A stretch of 64,000 bases of DNA, taken from contig CAZGQO010000009.1 of assembly GCA_964527925.1 (NCBI GenBank), forward strand, positions 56,186 through 120,185. Direction: 5' to 3'. Positions 44,793 through 53,705 of the stretch are shown piece after piece. The first letter of the stretch is position 1; each line of letters starts with the position of its first letter. Source of the DNA: Ch128b sp964527925. GTDB lineage: Bacteria > Bacteroidota > Ignavibacteria > Ch128b. The position numbers were made by a program, and so were the translations under genes. The notes under the pieces are model-generated. The model searched no databases. It saw nothing but the letters and a program-made list of their open reading frames with translations, and was not told the DNA's origin.

Positions 44793-45149
44793 TTAATACT
44801 TTTTATAGATCGCTAATTTCTTTTCTACCATTAAATCATTTACGTTCGTGTATTTTCCATTTTCTTCCAGCCAGATTTCAGCAAGATAACGACCATATTT
44901 TTCTTTTCTATCTTTAATTGTTTGAATAATGACATTTTTGTTTAATAGAATTCCACGCAAAAAATCTCTTGACTTTAATCCTTTTGATCTTTCTTTACCT
45001 TTTATTTCGGGTGCGTTGATTCTGGCAAGTCGAATTTTTTCATTTCTTATCCAGGTATATAACCCAAGGTCAATATCAACAGTGATTGTATCCCCATCAT
45101 AAACTCCAACAACAATAGCTTTATAGTGATAAAGATTTTCTTTAACCAT
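44793..45149 (-). CDS. Staphylococcal-nuclease-like (SNase) domain protein
   Basis: 118 residues covering the OB-fold SNase core: YDGDTITVDIDLGLYTW, IRLARINAPEIKGKE (Arg and Glu of the active site) and RKEKYGRYLAEIWL (second catalytic Arg). The Asp pair for Ca2+ binding is in DGDT. No signal peptide, so it is cytoplasmic or leaderless, unlike many secreted SNases. It should cleave DNA or RNA phosphodiesters. It stands alone, divergent from the M19 dipeptidase. Confidence 0.88.
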   Translation of the reverse strand: MVKENLYHYKAIVVGVYDGDTITVDIDLGLYTWIRNEKIRLARINAPEIKGKERSKGLKSRDFLRGILLNKNVIIQTIKDRKEKYGRYLAEIWLEENGKYTNVNDLMVEKKLAIYKKY

Positions 45150-45264
45150 ACGAACTCCTTTTTGAAAGTAAATTAATTAATTGACCTTTCACTTGCTTAA
45201 AAAAATTTGAAATTAACCTCGATTCATCTTACTTTAAGAAAAAATAATTTCAATTATATAAGAG

Positions 45265-46875
45265 ATGAAGAGAGTAATAATTTTATTTCTGATTTTTTAT
45301 TCGATAGCTTTCTCTCAATCTATTTCAATTCAGGGCATGATTAAGGATTATTACACAGGATCTGCACTTGATTCAGCTTATGTAATTCTTGTGAATAAGA
45401 GTAACCAGAATTTAAGAGATACATTTTATGCAAATTCATCCGGTTATTACTCTTTTGTTTTGACATCAATTAAAGATGAAAACGAAATAAGTGATTATTC
45501 AATTTCAAATGCCTATCCAAATCCGTTCAATCCTTCCACAAGTTTTGATTTGTTTATCCCGCAAAGCTGTAATGCGAAAATAAAAGTCTATGATGTAGTT
45601 GGAAAATTAGTCGATAACAAATCTTTTGATTTTACATCTGGAAGACATACAATAGAATATGCAGGGAAAGGAAGCAGCGGAATTTATTTTGTAGTTGTTG
45701 AATTTCCACAAAAAACTATGGTTAGAAAAATTGTTCAGCTTGACTCTCAAAATGGAAGTGGAATAAAATTAAAATCATCTTCTGCTTTATCAAACAAAAA
45801 AATAAATAAATCTACTTTGACAAATTATTATTTAATCGCTGAAAGATTTCTTTATGTACCAGATACAGTAGAGATTGATGATTCACAAAATCGAACAATA
45901 ATTTTCTCACTTAAGACTGTTCATTCCTGGGTTACGCTTGTAGATCTTCATAATGATGTTCTGGAAAAAGTTGTTAATGGCTATGATCTGGGAATATGGA
46001 ACTCAATAAATCATTCCGATATTCCAAGATTTTACAAGGGCGGTGTTGATGTACAGTTTATGGCTCTGTGGGTAAGTCCGACTCAATATCCAAACTATCC
46101 TTTCCAGCAAACGCTAAAAATGATTGATTCTTTCAAAGTTCAATTAAGTAAATACAGCAGCACAATTGCACAAGCAAAAAGTTATCGAGAGATTGATTCA
46201 CTTGTTAAGATTGGCAAGTTCGCTGCTGTTTTGTGCATTGAAGGTGGACATGCAATTGAAGAGAATATTTATAAACTTGATTCGCTCTATAAACTTGGTG
46301 TAAGATATTTAACAGTTACATGGAATAATTCAACCAGCTGGGCAACTTCAGCTCAAGATCCTCAATCAGCAACTAAGGGACTTTCAGAGTTCGGTCGACA
46401 GGTAATTCGTCACATGGATTCACTTGGAATGATTATAGATGTATCGCACACTGGAATCAAAACAATTGATGATATTCTCGAAACAACGGTTAATCCAATT
46501 GTTGCAACTCATTCAGGTGTCAGAACTTTAAGAAATCATTATAGAAATCTAACCGATCAACAGATTATAAAGATTGCTCAAAAAGGTGGAGTGATTGGAG
46601 TAATTTTTTATCCACCTTATCTTACAACATCTTCAACTGCAACAATCAAGCATGTGATTGATCATATTCATTACATCAAAAATCTTGTCGGGATAGATTA
46701 CATAGCCCTTGGTTCTGATTTTGATGGAATTGAACGAGTAGTTGTTGGTTTAGAAGATGTAACCAAGTTTCCAAACCTGACTGAAGCATTATTGAGAAGA
46801 GGATATTCAATATCAGATATCAAAAAAATTTATGGAGAAAATTTTTTGAGAGTTTTCAAACAGGTTTGTAAATAA
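45265..46875 (+). CDS. Secreted M19 dipeptidase with a T9SS-like domain inserted near the N-terminus
   Basis: 536 residues. Signal peptide ending AFSQ; first half of a carboxypeptidase-regulatory-like sandwich (about 20-70); a T9SS sorting-type domain (about 77-160, with NAYPNPFNPSTSFDLF and MVRKIVQL); the second half of the sandwich (about 185-215); then the M19 catalytic domain (221-536) with DLHNDVLEK (His229, Asp231), IEGGHAIEE, DVSHTG, ATHSGVR and GSDFDG. All binuclear zinc motifs appear intact. M19 enzymes hydrolyse dipeptides (including D-residues and Cys-Gly). The T9SS-type domain is not at the C-terminus, which is unusual. No clear SD; the ATG follows AAGAG. Confidence 0.85.
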   Translation: MKRVIILFLIFYSIAFSQSISIQGMIKDYYTGSALDSAYVILVNKSNQNLRDTFYANSSGYYSFVLTSIKDENEISDYSISNAYPNPFNPSTSFDLFIPQSCNAKIKVYDVVGKLVDNKSFDFTSGRHTIEYAGKGSSGIYFVVVEFPQKTMVRKIVQLDSQNGSGIKLKSSSALSNKKINKSTLTNYYLIAERFLYVPDTVEIDDSQNRTIIFSLKTVHSWVTLVDLHNDVLEKVVNGYDLGIWNSINHSDIPRFYKGGVDVQFMALWVSPTQYPNYPFQQTLKMIDSFKVQLSKYSSTIAQAKSYREIDSLVKIGKFAAVLCIEGGHAIEENIYKLDSLYKLGVRYLTVTWNNSTSWATSAQDPQSATKGLSEFGRQVIRHMDSLGMIIDVSHTGIKTIDDILETTVNPIVATHSGVRTLRNHYRNLTDQQIIKIAQKGGVIGVIFYPPYLTTSSTATIKHVIDHIHYIKNLVGIDYIALGSDFDGIERVVVGLEDVTKFPNLTEALLRRGYSISDIKKIYGENFLRVFKQVCK

Positions 46876-46925
46876 TTTGATGCATAAACTTGAGAATTTG
46901 AACTTAAATTTTAATAAAGAAATGT

Positions 46926-46955
46926 TTGACTTTTATGAAATATCTTAAGTATTAT
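46926..46955 (+). promoter_or_regulatory. Sigma-70-type promoter of the FadL-SGNH operon
   Basis: TTGACT (46926-46931) and TATTAT (46950-46955) separated by 18 bases, placed about 27 bases before the ATG of the FadL gene with GGAGG in between. A good promoter by sequence. Confidence 0.65.
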
Positions 46956-46981
46956 TGTATACAAAAAATAATGGAGGATAA

Positions 46982-48211
46982 ATGAAAAAACTTCTTACAA
47001 TTGCTCTCCTTGTTTTCACCCATACTTTAATCTATGCAGGCGGATTCCAGATTAACGAGCATGGTGCTCGCGCAATGGGTATGGGTGGTGCATTCACTGC
47101 GGTGGCAAATGATCCATCAGCAATATTTTTCAATCCCGCTGGTTTATCCCAGCTTAAGGGAATGCATTTCATGCTGGGTGCAACTTTTATTACACCTAGC
47201 ACCTCTTTCAGAGGTCCCGCACCTGCTATTACCGAATACAAAATGGTAAAGCAATTGTTTTATCCAATTAATCTTTATGGGACCTATCAACTGAGTGAAG
47301 ATTTTGTGGTAGGGCTTGGCGTTAATAACCCATACGGTTTGGGTACCAAATGGCAGGATGATTGGGTAGCCAAGTTTGTTACAACTGAATCTGATTTAAA
47401 AACTTTCTTTATTACTCCATCTGTTTCTTACAAGGTTTCAGATGGAATATCAGTGGGCTGGGGATTAGATTTTGTTTATAGTATGGTTACACTAAAAAGA
47501 AAAGCTGACCTTTCACCATTTGAAGGCGAGGCAAATGTAAAACTTACTGGTAATGGAACCGGTTTCGGTTATCGCTTCGGGTTGCTGGCAAAAGTTACAA
47601 AAGAACTCTCTTTGGGATTTTCTTATAGAGGAGATGTAAAAATTAAATTCGAAGGAACAGCTGAAACAACAGGTCCTCAACAACTTCAGTCAAACCTTCC
47701 AAATGGCGATGTAAAAACTGAATTAACAACACCACAAAACTTTACTTTTGGTGCTGCTTATCAGGTCAATCCTGAACTACTTTTATCAGCAGATTTTCAA
47801 TATGTAACCTGGTCTTATTACAGAGATCTTAAAGTTGATTTTGTCGATCCAAGATTTCCTGATTTAAGTTCACCAAGAAATTATTTTGATTCTTATATCG
47901 CTCGTCTTGGTGGAGAATATAAACTCCTTTCTAATGTTGATTTAAGAGCTGGTATTTTCTTCGACAAAAATCCAATTCGTGATCCTTATGTAGATCCAAC
48001 TCTTCCCGATGCTGATCGAATAGGATTTAACTTCGGTGTTGGTTATAAGTTGAATGAAAATATTAGCTTCGATTTTGCTTATATGTTCCTGAGATTTGCT
48101 GAGAGAACGATTACAAATTCTCTAATTCATTATGTTGGTAATACACCATTGAATGGAACATATAATTCTTCATCGCATCTGTTTGGATTTAATGTTTCAT
48201 ATAATTTTTAA
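46982..48211 (+). CDS. FadL/OmpP1-type outer membrane transport protein
   Basis: 409 residues. Signal peptide (ends LIYA), then GGFQINEHGARAMGMGGAFTAVANDPSAIFFNPAGLSQL, the plug/hatch sequence diagnostic of the FadL (Toluene_X) family, and a 14-strand barrel. It takes up hydrophobic compounds such as long-chain fatty acids. The barrel ends YNF as expected for outer-membrane insertion. A good TTGACT-TATTAT promoter and GGAGG site lie upstream. The SGNH esterase gene follows 21 bases downstream, so they may act together on lipids. Confidence 0.93.
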   Translation: MKKLLTIALLVFTHTLIYAGGFQINEHGARAMGMGGAFTAVANDPSAIFFNPAGLSQLKGMHFMLGATFITPSTSFRGPAPAITEYKMVKQLFYPINLYGTYQLSEDFVVGLGVNNPYGLGTKWQDDWVAKFVTTESDLKTFFITPSVSYKVSDGISVGWGLDFVYSMVTLKRKADLSPFEGEANVKLTGNGTGFGYRFGLLAKVTKELSLGFSYRGDVKIKFEGTAETTGPQQLQSNLPNGDVKTELTTPQNFTFGAAYQVNPELLLSADFQYVTWSYYRDLKVDFVDPRFPDLSSPRNYFDSYIARLGGEYKLLSNVDLRAGIFFDKNPIRDPYVDPTLPDADRIGFNFGVGYKLNENISFDFAYMFLRFAERTITNSLIHYVGNTPLNGTYNSSSHLFGFNVSYNF

Positions 48212-48232
48212 TTAGAGAAAGGAGAGAATAAA

Positions 48233-49534
48233 ATGAAAAAGTTATTAGCAATTTTAATTACAATATCTGTTATCTTCATAGCTGGCTGTGAAGATAGAAA
48301 CGAATTAACTCCCCCTTCTCCACCATCAACAGGTTCTGTTAGCTTTTCAAGTTTTGTAACCTTAGGAAATAGTTTGACAGCTGGTTATCAAAACGGAAGT
48401 TTATACGAATCTGCTCAGATGTACTCTTTCGGAAAATTAATTGCTGATCAGGTTGGTGCTGCATTTGAACAACCAATTATATCAGATCCTGGTACAGCAG
48501 GCAGACTTGAAGTTAAAGAACTTACCTCAACTGGTGTGACTCTATTTGTCAATACATATCAAGGCAGTCCTAAAAATCTAAATCTAAATCGACCTTACAA
48601 TAATCTCGGAATACCAGGAGCATTTTTGTATGATATAGGAAATGCAACAAGCAGTGCAAACTGCTATTCAAAAGTATTTGCTGGCGTTGATAATCCATTG
48701 TTTGATGTAATTCTTCGTGGTCAGGGTTCTCAATTAACCCAAGCAAAAGCTTTGAATCCAACTCTGATAACTTTATGGATTGGGAATAACGATATTCTTG
48801 GTCACGCTACTTCAGGTGCAACTGTTCCATATACTCCAACTACAAATTTTGCATTCTTGTATAACGCACTCGCAACTGAATTGGCGAATACAGGTGCTAA
48901 AGTAGTTGTAGCAAACATTCCTGATGTAACTTCAATCCCATTCTTCACAACAGTTGGTCCGACTCTTTATAGCCAGGGAATAACTCAACTCTGGGTTGTT
49001 AGAGGTGTTGGTGATACAATTCCCGTAAATGTTTTGACAAATTACTTAACATTAAAAGCCCCCGATTACTTAACTAAAGGATATGGAACGAGTAAATCTA
49101 AACCTCTTCCAAATGCAGTTGTTCTCGATTCGCTTGAGGCTCTAAATGTTAAGAGCGTAATCAATGATTATAATTCTACAATTGCATCATTAGCCTCTGC
49201 AAAAGGTTTTGCACTGGTAGATGCAAATGCATTATTAAGACAGGCAGTCACTGGATTAACTGTGAATGGAATTAATTTCGACACAAGATACATCATTGGT
49301 GGTTTGTTCAGTCTTGATGGAGTTCATCCAACAAGTCGTGGGTATGCAATAGTTGCAAATGAATTCATTAAAGCAATAAATGCAAAATGGGGTTCGAACA
49401 TTCCATTGATTAATGTATCAACAATTCCTGGAAGTATAATTCTTTACACTGGAGGTAAAATTCTTTACAAAGGATATAACGAACTCGGATTGCCAATTAT
49501 ACCAAAGGGTGCGTTAGATAATTTATTGTTCTAA
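48233..49534 (+). CDS. SGNH/GDSL-type esterase lipoprotein
   Basis: 433 residues. The N-terminus ends IAGC, a lipobox. The catalytic core has block I VTLGNSLTAGY (Ser of the GNSL variant), block III LWIGNNDIL (Asn) and block V DGVHPTSRGYAIVA (Asp, His), the full SGNH set. It is long for the family, with a C-terminal tail of about 60 residues after the catalytic His. It should hydrolyse esters on lipids or acylated polysaccharides at the cell surface. It is co-transcribed with the FadL porin. A strong terminator follows. Confidence 0.9.
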   Translation: MKKLLAILITISVIFIAGCEDRNELTPPSPPSTGSVSFSSFVTLGNSLTAGYQNGSLYESAQMYSFGKLIADQVGAAFEQPIISDPGTAGRLEVKELTSTGVTLFVNTYQGSPKNLNLNRPYNNLGIPGAFLYDIGNATSSANCYSKVFAGVDNPLFDVILRGQGSQLTQAKALNPTLITLWIGNNDILGHATSGATVPYTPTTNFAFLYNALATELANTGAKVVVANIPDVTSIPFFTTVGPTLYSQGITQLWVVRGVGDTIPVNVLTNYLTLKAPDYLTKGYGTSKSKPLPNAVVLDSLEALNVKSVINDYNSTIASLASAKGFALVDANALLRQAVTGLTVNGINFDTRYIIGGLFSLDGVHPTSRGYAIVANEFIKAINAKWGSNIPLINVSTIPGSIILYTGGKILYKGYNELGLPIIPKGALDNLLF

Positions 49535-49555
49535 GTGGAAAATAATTCTGAATTT

Positions 49556-49593
49556 AAAGCAACCTGTGGTTTTTTCTGCAGGTTGCTTTTTTT
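49556..49593 (+). terminator. Rho-independent terminator after the SGNH esterase
   Basis: AAAGCAACCTG (49556-49566) and CAGGTTGCTTT (49579-49589) form an 11-bp perfect stem with a 12-base loop, followed by a T run. Confidence 0.93.
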
Positions 49594-49801
49594 GTTTTAA
49601 ATACAAGTTTGTCTTGATTTACTGGCATGGGTAATTTTGTAAAAATAATTTTTTCACTTGATGACTTGACTGTATTTACTGGTTATTTGTATTTCAGATT
49701 TGTGTGACTTTACCGAAAGAGGATTAAAATCATAAATGATAATTAAAACAAGTGTTAAAGATAAAAAATTAATTTGAAAAAAGATCAAAACAGGAGTTTA
49801 A

Positions 49802-50884
49802 ATGCAAATAGGAATACTTGGATTACCACTTTCAGGAAAAACAACTTTGTTTCAAACATTAACAAAGACACATCTTGACCCTGCTTCGATTGCTAAAGGC
49901 GAAGCGCATCAAGCTGTAATTAAAGTCCCTGATGAAAGGCTGGATAAATTGTACGATATCTTCCAGCCAAAAAGAAAAGTTAACGCAACTATTGAGGTTG
50001 TTGATGTTGTTGGACTTCAAAAAGGTGAGACAGGTTCTGCTCAGTTTACGAGCAATTTCCTTTCAAAAGTAAAAACAAATGATGCACTGGTTCAGGTTGT
50101 TAGATTGTTTGAAAACGAATATGCGCCTCATCCCTATGGTTCGATTGATATGATGAGAGATATCAACACATTTGAAACAGAATTTATAATTTCAGACCTT
50201 TCAATTGTTGAAAACAGATTGGATAAAATCAAAAAGCAAATTCAAAAAACACATGATGAAAATCTTAAAAAGGAAATTCCTGTTCTTGAAAAATGTCTGG
50301 ATTTCCTGAATAAAGAAATTCCACTTCGAGATGCTGATTTAACAAAAGATGAAATTAAAATACTTCGTGCTTACCAGCTTCTGACTTTAAAACCAATGTT
50401 AATCGCTTTGAATCTCGATGAGAGTATGATCAATAAAGAAGATCAATTCTTTAATCAATTGATTAAAACAAAAATTTCAAAAAACACTCGTGCAATCTCT
50501 TTCTATGGAAAAATTGAAATGGAACTTTCAGAACTTTCTGATGAAGAAGCAGAATCTTTTATGAAAGAGTATGGAATTAAAGAATCAGCATTAACAAAAT
50601 TAATCCGTGAGTCTTACGATTTACTTGGCTTGCAATCTTTCTTCACTGTTGGTGAAGATGAAGTTCGTGCATGGACAATCAAAAAAGGAATGAACGCTCA
50701 GGAAGCTGCTGGTGAAATTCATTCTGATTTTTACAATAGATTTATTCGTGCGGAAGTAGTTCATTATGATGATTTCATTAAGCATGGTTCATTTGCAAAG
50801 GCAAAAGAAGCTGGTGCATGGAGACTAGAAGGGAAAGAATATATTGTCCAGGATGGGGATATTTTAGTTATCAGGCACAATTAG
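49802..50884 (+). CDS. ychF: YchF-like P-loop NTPase with TGS (DUF933) domain
   Basis: 360 residues. P-loop GLPLSGKTTLFQTL, unlike the NVGKST of typical YchF; switch DVVGLQKGE; a helical coiled-coil region about 125-180; LIALNLDES at the base-recognition position; then the DUF933/TGS end SFFTVGEDEVRAWTI and KEAGAWRLEGKEYIVQDGD. YchF proteins bind ribosomes and hydrolyse ATP, with a role in stress response. The divergent P-loop suggests a YchF paralogue, so function by name is provisional. AGGAG precedes the ATG. Its 3' end overlaps the glycosyltransferase gene by 21 bases. Confidence 0.82.
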   Translation: MQIGILGLPLSGKTTLFQTLTKTHLDPASIAKGEAHQAVIKVPDERLDKLYDIFQPKRKVNATIEVVDVVGLQKGETGSAQFTSNFLSKVKTNDALVQVVRLFENEYAPHPYGSIDMMRDINTFETEFIISDLSIVENRLDKIKKQIQKTHDENLKKEIPVLEKCLDFLNKEIPLRDADLTKDEIKILRAYQLLTLKPMLIALNLDESMINKEDQFFNQLIKTKISKNTRAISFYGKIEMELSELSDEEAESFMKEYGIKESALTKLIRESYDLLGLQSFFTVGEDEVRAWTIKKGMNAQEAAGEIHSDFYNRFIRAEVVHYDDFIKHGSFAKAKEAGAWRLEGKEYIVQDGDILVIRHN

Positions 50885-51691
50885 TTTTTGAATGCCAAAT
50901 GGAGTGTAAGCCTTGTTTGATTTTTTGACTTCTTCAAAAAGTTTGAGATTGACTGGATTTCTTTCTTGCAGTTTATGGTAGAGATGAAATTGAACGGCGA
51001 TGTTGTTCAGTGATTTTATTTTTACGTCATTCAGTTCAAGCCGAAATTGTAAATCAGTATCTTCCCCAATTGATGGTGCTTCGTATCTTTCGTCAAAACC
51101 GTTTACATCAAGAATATCTTTTTTATGAATTGAAAAATTGCAGCCGAGAATTCCTCGTGGTTTTTTATTAATCCACTTTCTTAAAAATTTTGATTTAAGA
51201 TATATTCCTTTTTCAAAATCAACGGTATCTCCAAATATGCTGTCAAAAAACAACAGCGAAAAATTTTTTTCAAGGAATTTATTTTTTATCAAATCCGGCG
51301 TAAGTTTTTCAGTAATTTTTTTTGAAAGATTAACTCTCCTTCCAGACAAGCAAACTTTTTCATTACGATTTATGAAATGTTCATACAAGAAATTGGAGTG
51401 AGGAATACAATCCCCATCAATAAAAACCAGATAATCAGTTTGACTTGCCAGGATTGCTTGATTCAAAATTTTATTTTTTCGAAAACCTTTGTCCTCCTGC
51501 CAGATGTGTTTAATGGGAAAATTGAATTCTGAAATTAATTCGTCCAACTCCTTCACAACTTCTTTTTTAGAACCATCATCTGCAATGATTACTTCAAAAT
51601 TTTTGAAAGTCTGAATTTCCAATCCAGATAGAACAAGTTTTAAGTAATCAATTCGATTATAAAAAGAAATAATTAAAGTTAAATCACTCAT
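50864..51691 (-). CDS. Family 2 glycosyltransferase
   Basis: 275 residues. GT-A fold with DLTLIISFYNRIDYL, VIIADDGS, the DxD-type motif FIDGDCIPHSNFL and a second acidic motif APSIGEDTDLQFRLE, as in chondroitin-polymerase-like transferases (GT2 with the GT7 C-terminal part). It likely adds a sugar to a surface polysaccharide or lipid; donor and acceptor unknown. It is a single gene converging with the YchF-like gene and overlapping its end by 21 bases. Confidence 0.9.
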   Translation of the reverse strand: MSDLTLIISFYNRIDYLKLVLSGLEIQTFKNFEVIIADDGSKKEVVKELDELISEFNFPIKHIWQEDKGFRKNKILNQAILASQTDYLVFIDGDCIPHSNFLYEHFINRNEKVCLSGRRVNLSKKITEKLTPDLIKNKFLEKNFSLLFFDSIFGDTVDFEKGIYLKSKFLRKWINKKPRGILGCNFSIHKKDILDVNGFDERYEAPSIGEDTDLQFRLELNDVKIKSLNNIAVQFHLYHKLQERNPVNLKLFEEVKKSNKAYTPFGIQKLIVPDN

Positions 51692-51757
51692 AAATTTTTA
51701 TTTACAACTTAATGAAATAAATTTGGTTTGTGAATTTAAAAAATAGATAAGAAAGTT

Positions 51758-52378
51758 ATGAAAAAGAGAAGTCTATACATCTGGGGTTTGACTGCGTTTG
51801 CATTTGCCGTTGTTTTTGTCATATTTCTTTCAACAAGACAGAATGTTGAAGAAGACGAAATTAAACCTGAAGAAGTTGATTACACAAAGAACATTCTTAA
51901 AAATGGAGGATTCGAATCTCTGAATTTTACATGCTGGATTATCAAAAAACCTGAAACAAATCAAATCTCAATTTATCTCGATGATATTGTGAAATATGAT
52001 GGAACATATTCACTCAATTTAAATTCAGATTCTGAAAATGATTCAATTATTGTATTGCAAAAAATTAAACCAGTACCCCTTGATAAAAAGTTAATTTTCA
52101 ATGGTTACTTAAAAACTGAGTCTGTTGATTATGCTTTTGTTTCTCTTGAATTATACACGAAGAACGATAGTTTGATAATTTCCACATCAACAGATACACT
52201 GAGACGAACCAAAGATTGGCAATATATTACTACATGGGTTAGAACAATTAATCCTGATGCAAGTTATCTCGTGGTTAAATGTGTTTTATTAGGCAAAGGC
52301 CGTGCGTGGTTTGATAAGCTTGAAATTTTTCCCGTGGATATTAAGAAAAAAGGTTTTTTCCCTGTCAAGATGAAATGA
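51758..52378 (+). CDS. Membrane-anchored protein with carbohydrate-binding-like beta-sandwich
   Basis: 206 residues. An N-terminal helix (residues 7-25) with no lipobox anchors the protein facing outward. The sandwich begins NILKNGGFESLNFTCW, the start pattern of CBM4/9-type domains, and continues with KYDGTYSLNLNSDS, LIFNGYLKTESVDYAF, YITTWVRTINPDASY and GRAWFDKLEIFPV. Function is unknown; sugar binding is only suggested by the fold pattern. It stands alone before recA. Confidence 0.65.
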   Translation: MKKRSLYIWGLTAFAFAVVFVIFLSTRQNVEEDEIKPEEVDYTKNILKNGGFESLNFTCWIIKKPETNQISIYLDDIVKYDGTYSLNLNSDSENDSIIVLQKIKPVPLDKKLIFNGYLKTESVDYAFVSLELYTKNDSLIISTSTDTLRRTKDWQYITTWVRTINPDASYLVVKCVLLGKGRAWFDKLEIFPVDIKKKGFFPVKMK

Positions 52379-52438
52379 TAAATTTTAGATAATTATGGAA
52401 TGTTGTAATTACTTTCGATTCTTGTTTGAATGAAAATT

Positions 52439-52463
52439 CGAAGATTCTCGAGGAGAGTTTTCG
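52439..52463. promoter_or_regulatory. Strong hairpin in the recA upstream region
   Basis: CGAAGATTCTC (52439-52449) pairs with GAGAGTTTTCG (52453-52463), with two G-T wobbles and a 3-base loop, and extends a few bases outward. There is no T tract after it, so it is not a classical terminator. It lies about 185 bases before recA. The rest of the 268-base space shows no LexA-type box I could defend. Confidence 0.4.
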
Positions 52464-52646
52464 AGTGATTATGGAAGTAGAAACTGAAATCCTTAATTAT
52501 CAAATCCAATTAAGGTATTTTTCAATAAGTTATTTTAATCGAATTCTTATATGATTAGTATTATCATCAAAGATTGGAGTTCTTTTTCAAACAATTTAAA
52601 TTAAATTATAAAAGCAAATTAATTATTAATTAAAAGGAGTTTTTCA

Positions 52647-53705
52647 ATGGCTTCAGAACGAGATGAAAAATTAAAACTTCTGAAAGAGACAATTAATCTT
52701 ATTGAAAAGACTCACGGCAAAGGGGCCATTATGCGACTCGGTGATCAACCAGTCCAGACTTATGATGTGATTTCAACCGGATCAATCTCATTGGATTATG
52801 CACTTGGTATTGGTGGAGTTCCACGAGGGAGAATTATTGAAATTTTTGGTCCAGAATCTTCAGGTAAAACAACGACTTGTTTACACATAATTGCCGAAGC
52901 TCAAAAAAATGGTGGAATTGCTGCATTAATTGATGCTGAACATGCTTTTGATATCAACTACGCAAAAAGACTTGGCGTCGATACTGAAAATTTAATTCTT
53001 GCTCAACCAGATTTTGGTGAACAGGCACTGGAGATTCTTGATTCTCTAATTCGAAGTAATGCAATCGATGTGATTGTGATTGATTCTGTGGCTGCTTTAG
53101 TTCCTCGTGCAGAAATCGAAGGTGAGATGGGTGATGCTCACATGGCTGTTCAGGCAAGGTTGATGTCGCAAGCGTTGAGAAAAATTACTGGTGTGACTTC
53201 TAAATCAAATACATGTGTGATCTTTACCAATCAATTAAGAAGTAAAATTGGAGTTGTGTTTGGAAATCCTGAAACTACAACTGGTGGGAATGCTTTGAAA
53301 TTTTATGCATCAGTTAGACTTGACATTCGAAGAATTGGGGCAATTAAAGATGGCAATGACATAGTCGGCAGTCGAGTTAAAGTTAAAGTTGTGAAAAGTA
53401 AAGTTGCTCCGCCGTTCAAGGAAGTTGAGTTTGATATTTTATTCAATGAAGGAATTTCTAAAGTAGGTGAATTAATCGACCTTGGAATTGAACATGGTTT
53501 GATTCAAAAAAGTGGTGCCTGGGTGACTTACGATGGTGATCGATTCCAGGGAAGGGAACAACTCAAAACAAAGTTGAAAGAGAATCCCGAGTTGATGGCT
53601 AAACTTGAAAAAGAAGTAAAAACGAAGCTTGGTTTAATTAAACAGGAAGAAGTCTCTACGCAGGAAGAACCGACTAAAAAATCTAAATCCGAAAAATCTA
53701 AATGA
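52647..53705 (+). CDS. recA: Recombinase RecA
   Basis: 352 residues, full length. Walker A GPESSGKTT, LIDAEHAFD, the L1/L2 regions around PRAEIEGEMGDAHMAVQARLMSQAL and TGGNALKFYASVRLDIRR, and NQLR after the Walker B strand (VIVIDSVAAL). It catalyses strand exchange and activates LexA cleavage. The C-terminus is acidic/Lys-rich (KKSKSEKSK). AAGGAG precedes the ATG. It overlaps recX by 4 bases (ATGA). Confidence 0.98.
   Translation: MASERDEKLKLLKETINLIEKTHGKGAIMRLGDQPVQTYDVISTGSISLDYALGIGGVPRGRIIEIFGPESSGKTTTCLHIIAEAQKNGGIAALIDAEHAFDINYAKRLGVDTENLILAQPDFGEQALEILDSLIRSNAIDVIVIDSVAALVPRAEIEGEMGDAHMAVQARLMSQALRKITGVTSKSNTCVIFTNQLRSKIGVVFGNPETTTGGNALKFYASVRLDIRRIGAIKDGNDIVGSRVKVKVVKSKVAPPFKEVEFDILFNEGISKVGELIDLGIEHGLIQKSGAWVTYDGDRFQGREQLKTKLKENPELMAKLEKEVKTKLGLIKQEEVSTQEEPTKKSKSEKSK

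Noticed and set aside
49666..49695. Possible promoter TTGACT-TATTTC before the YchF-like gene
   Set aside because: The -10 element is weak and the leader would be about 105 bases long; not supported enough.
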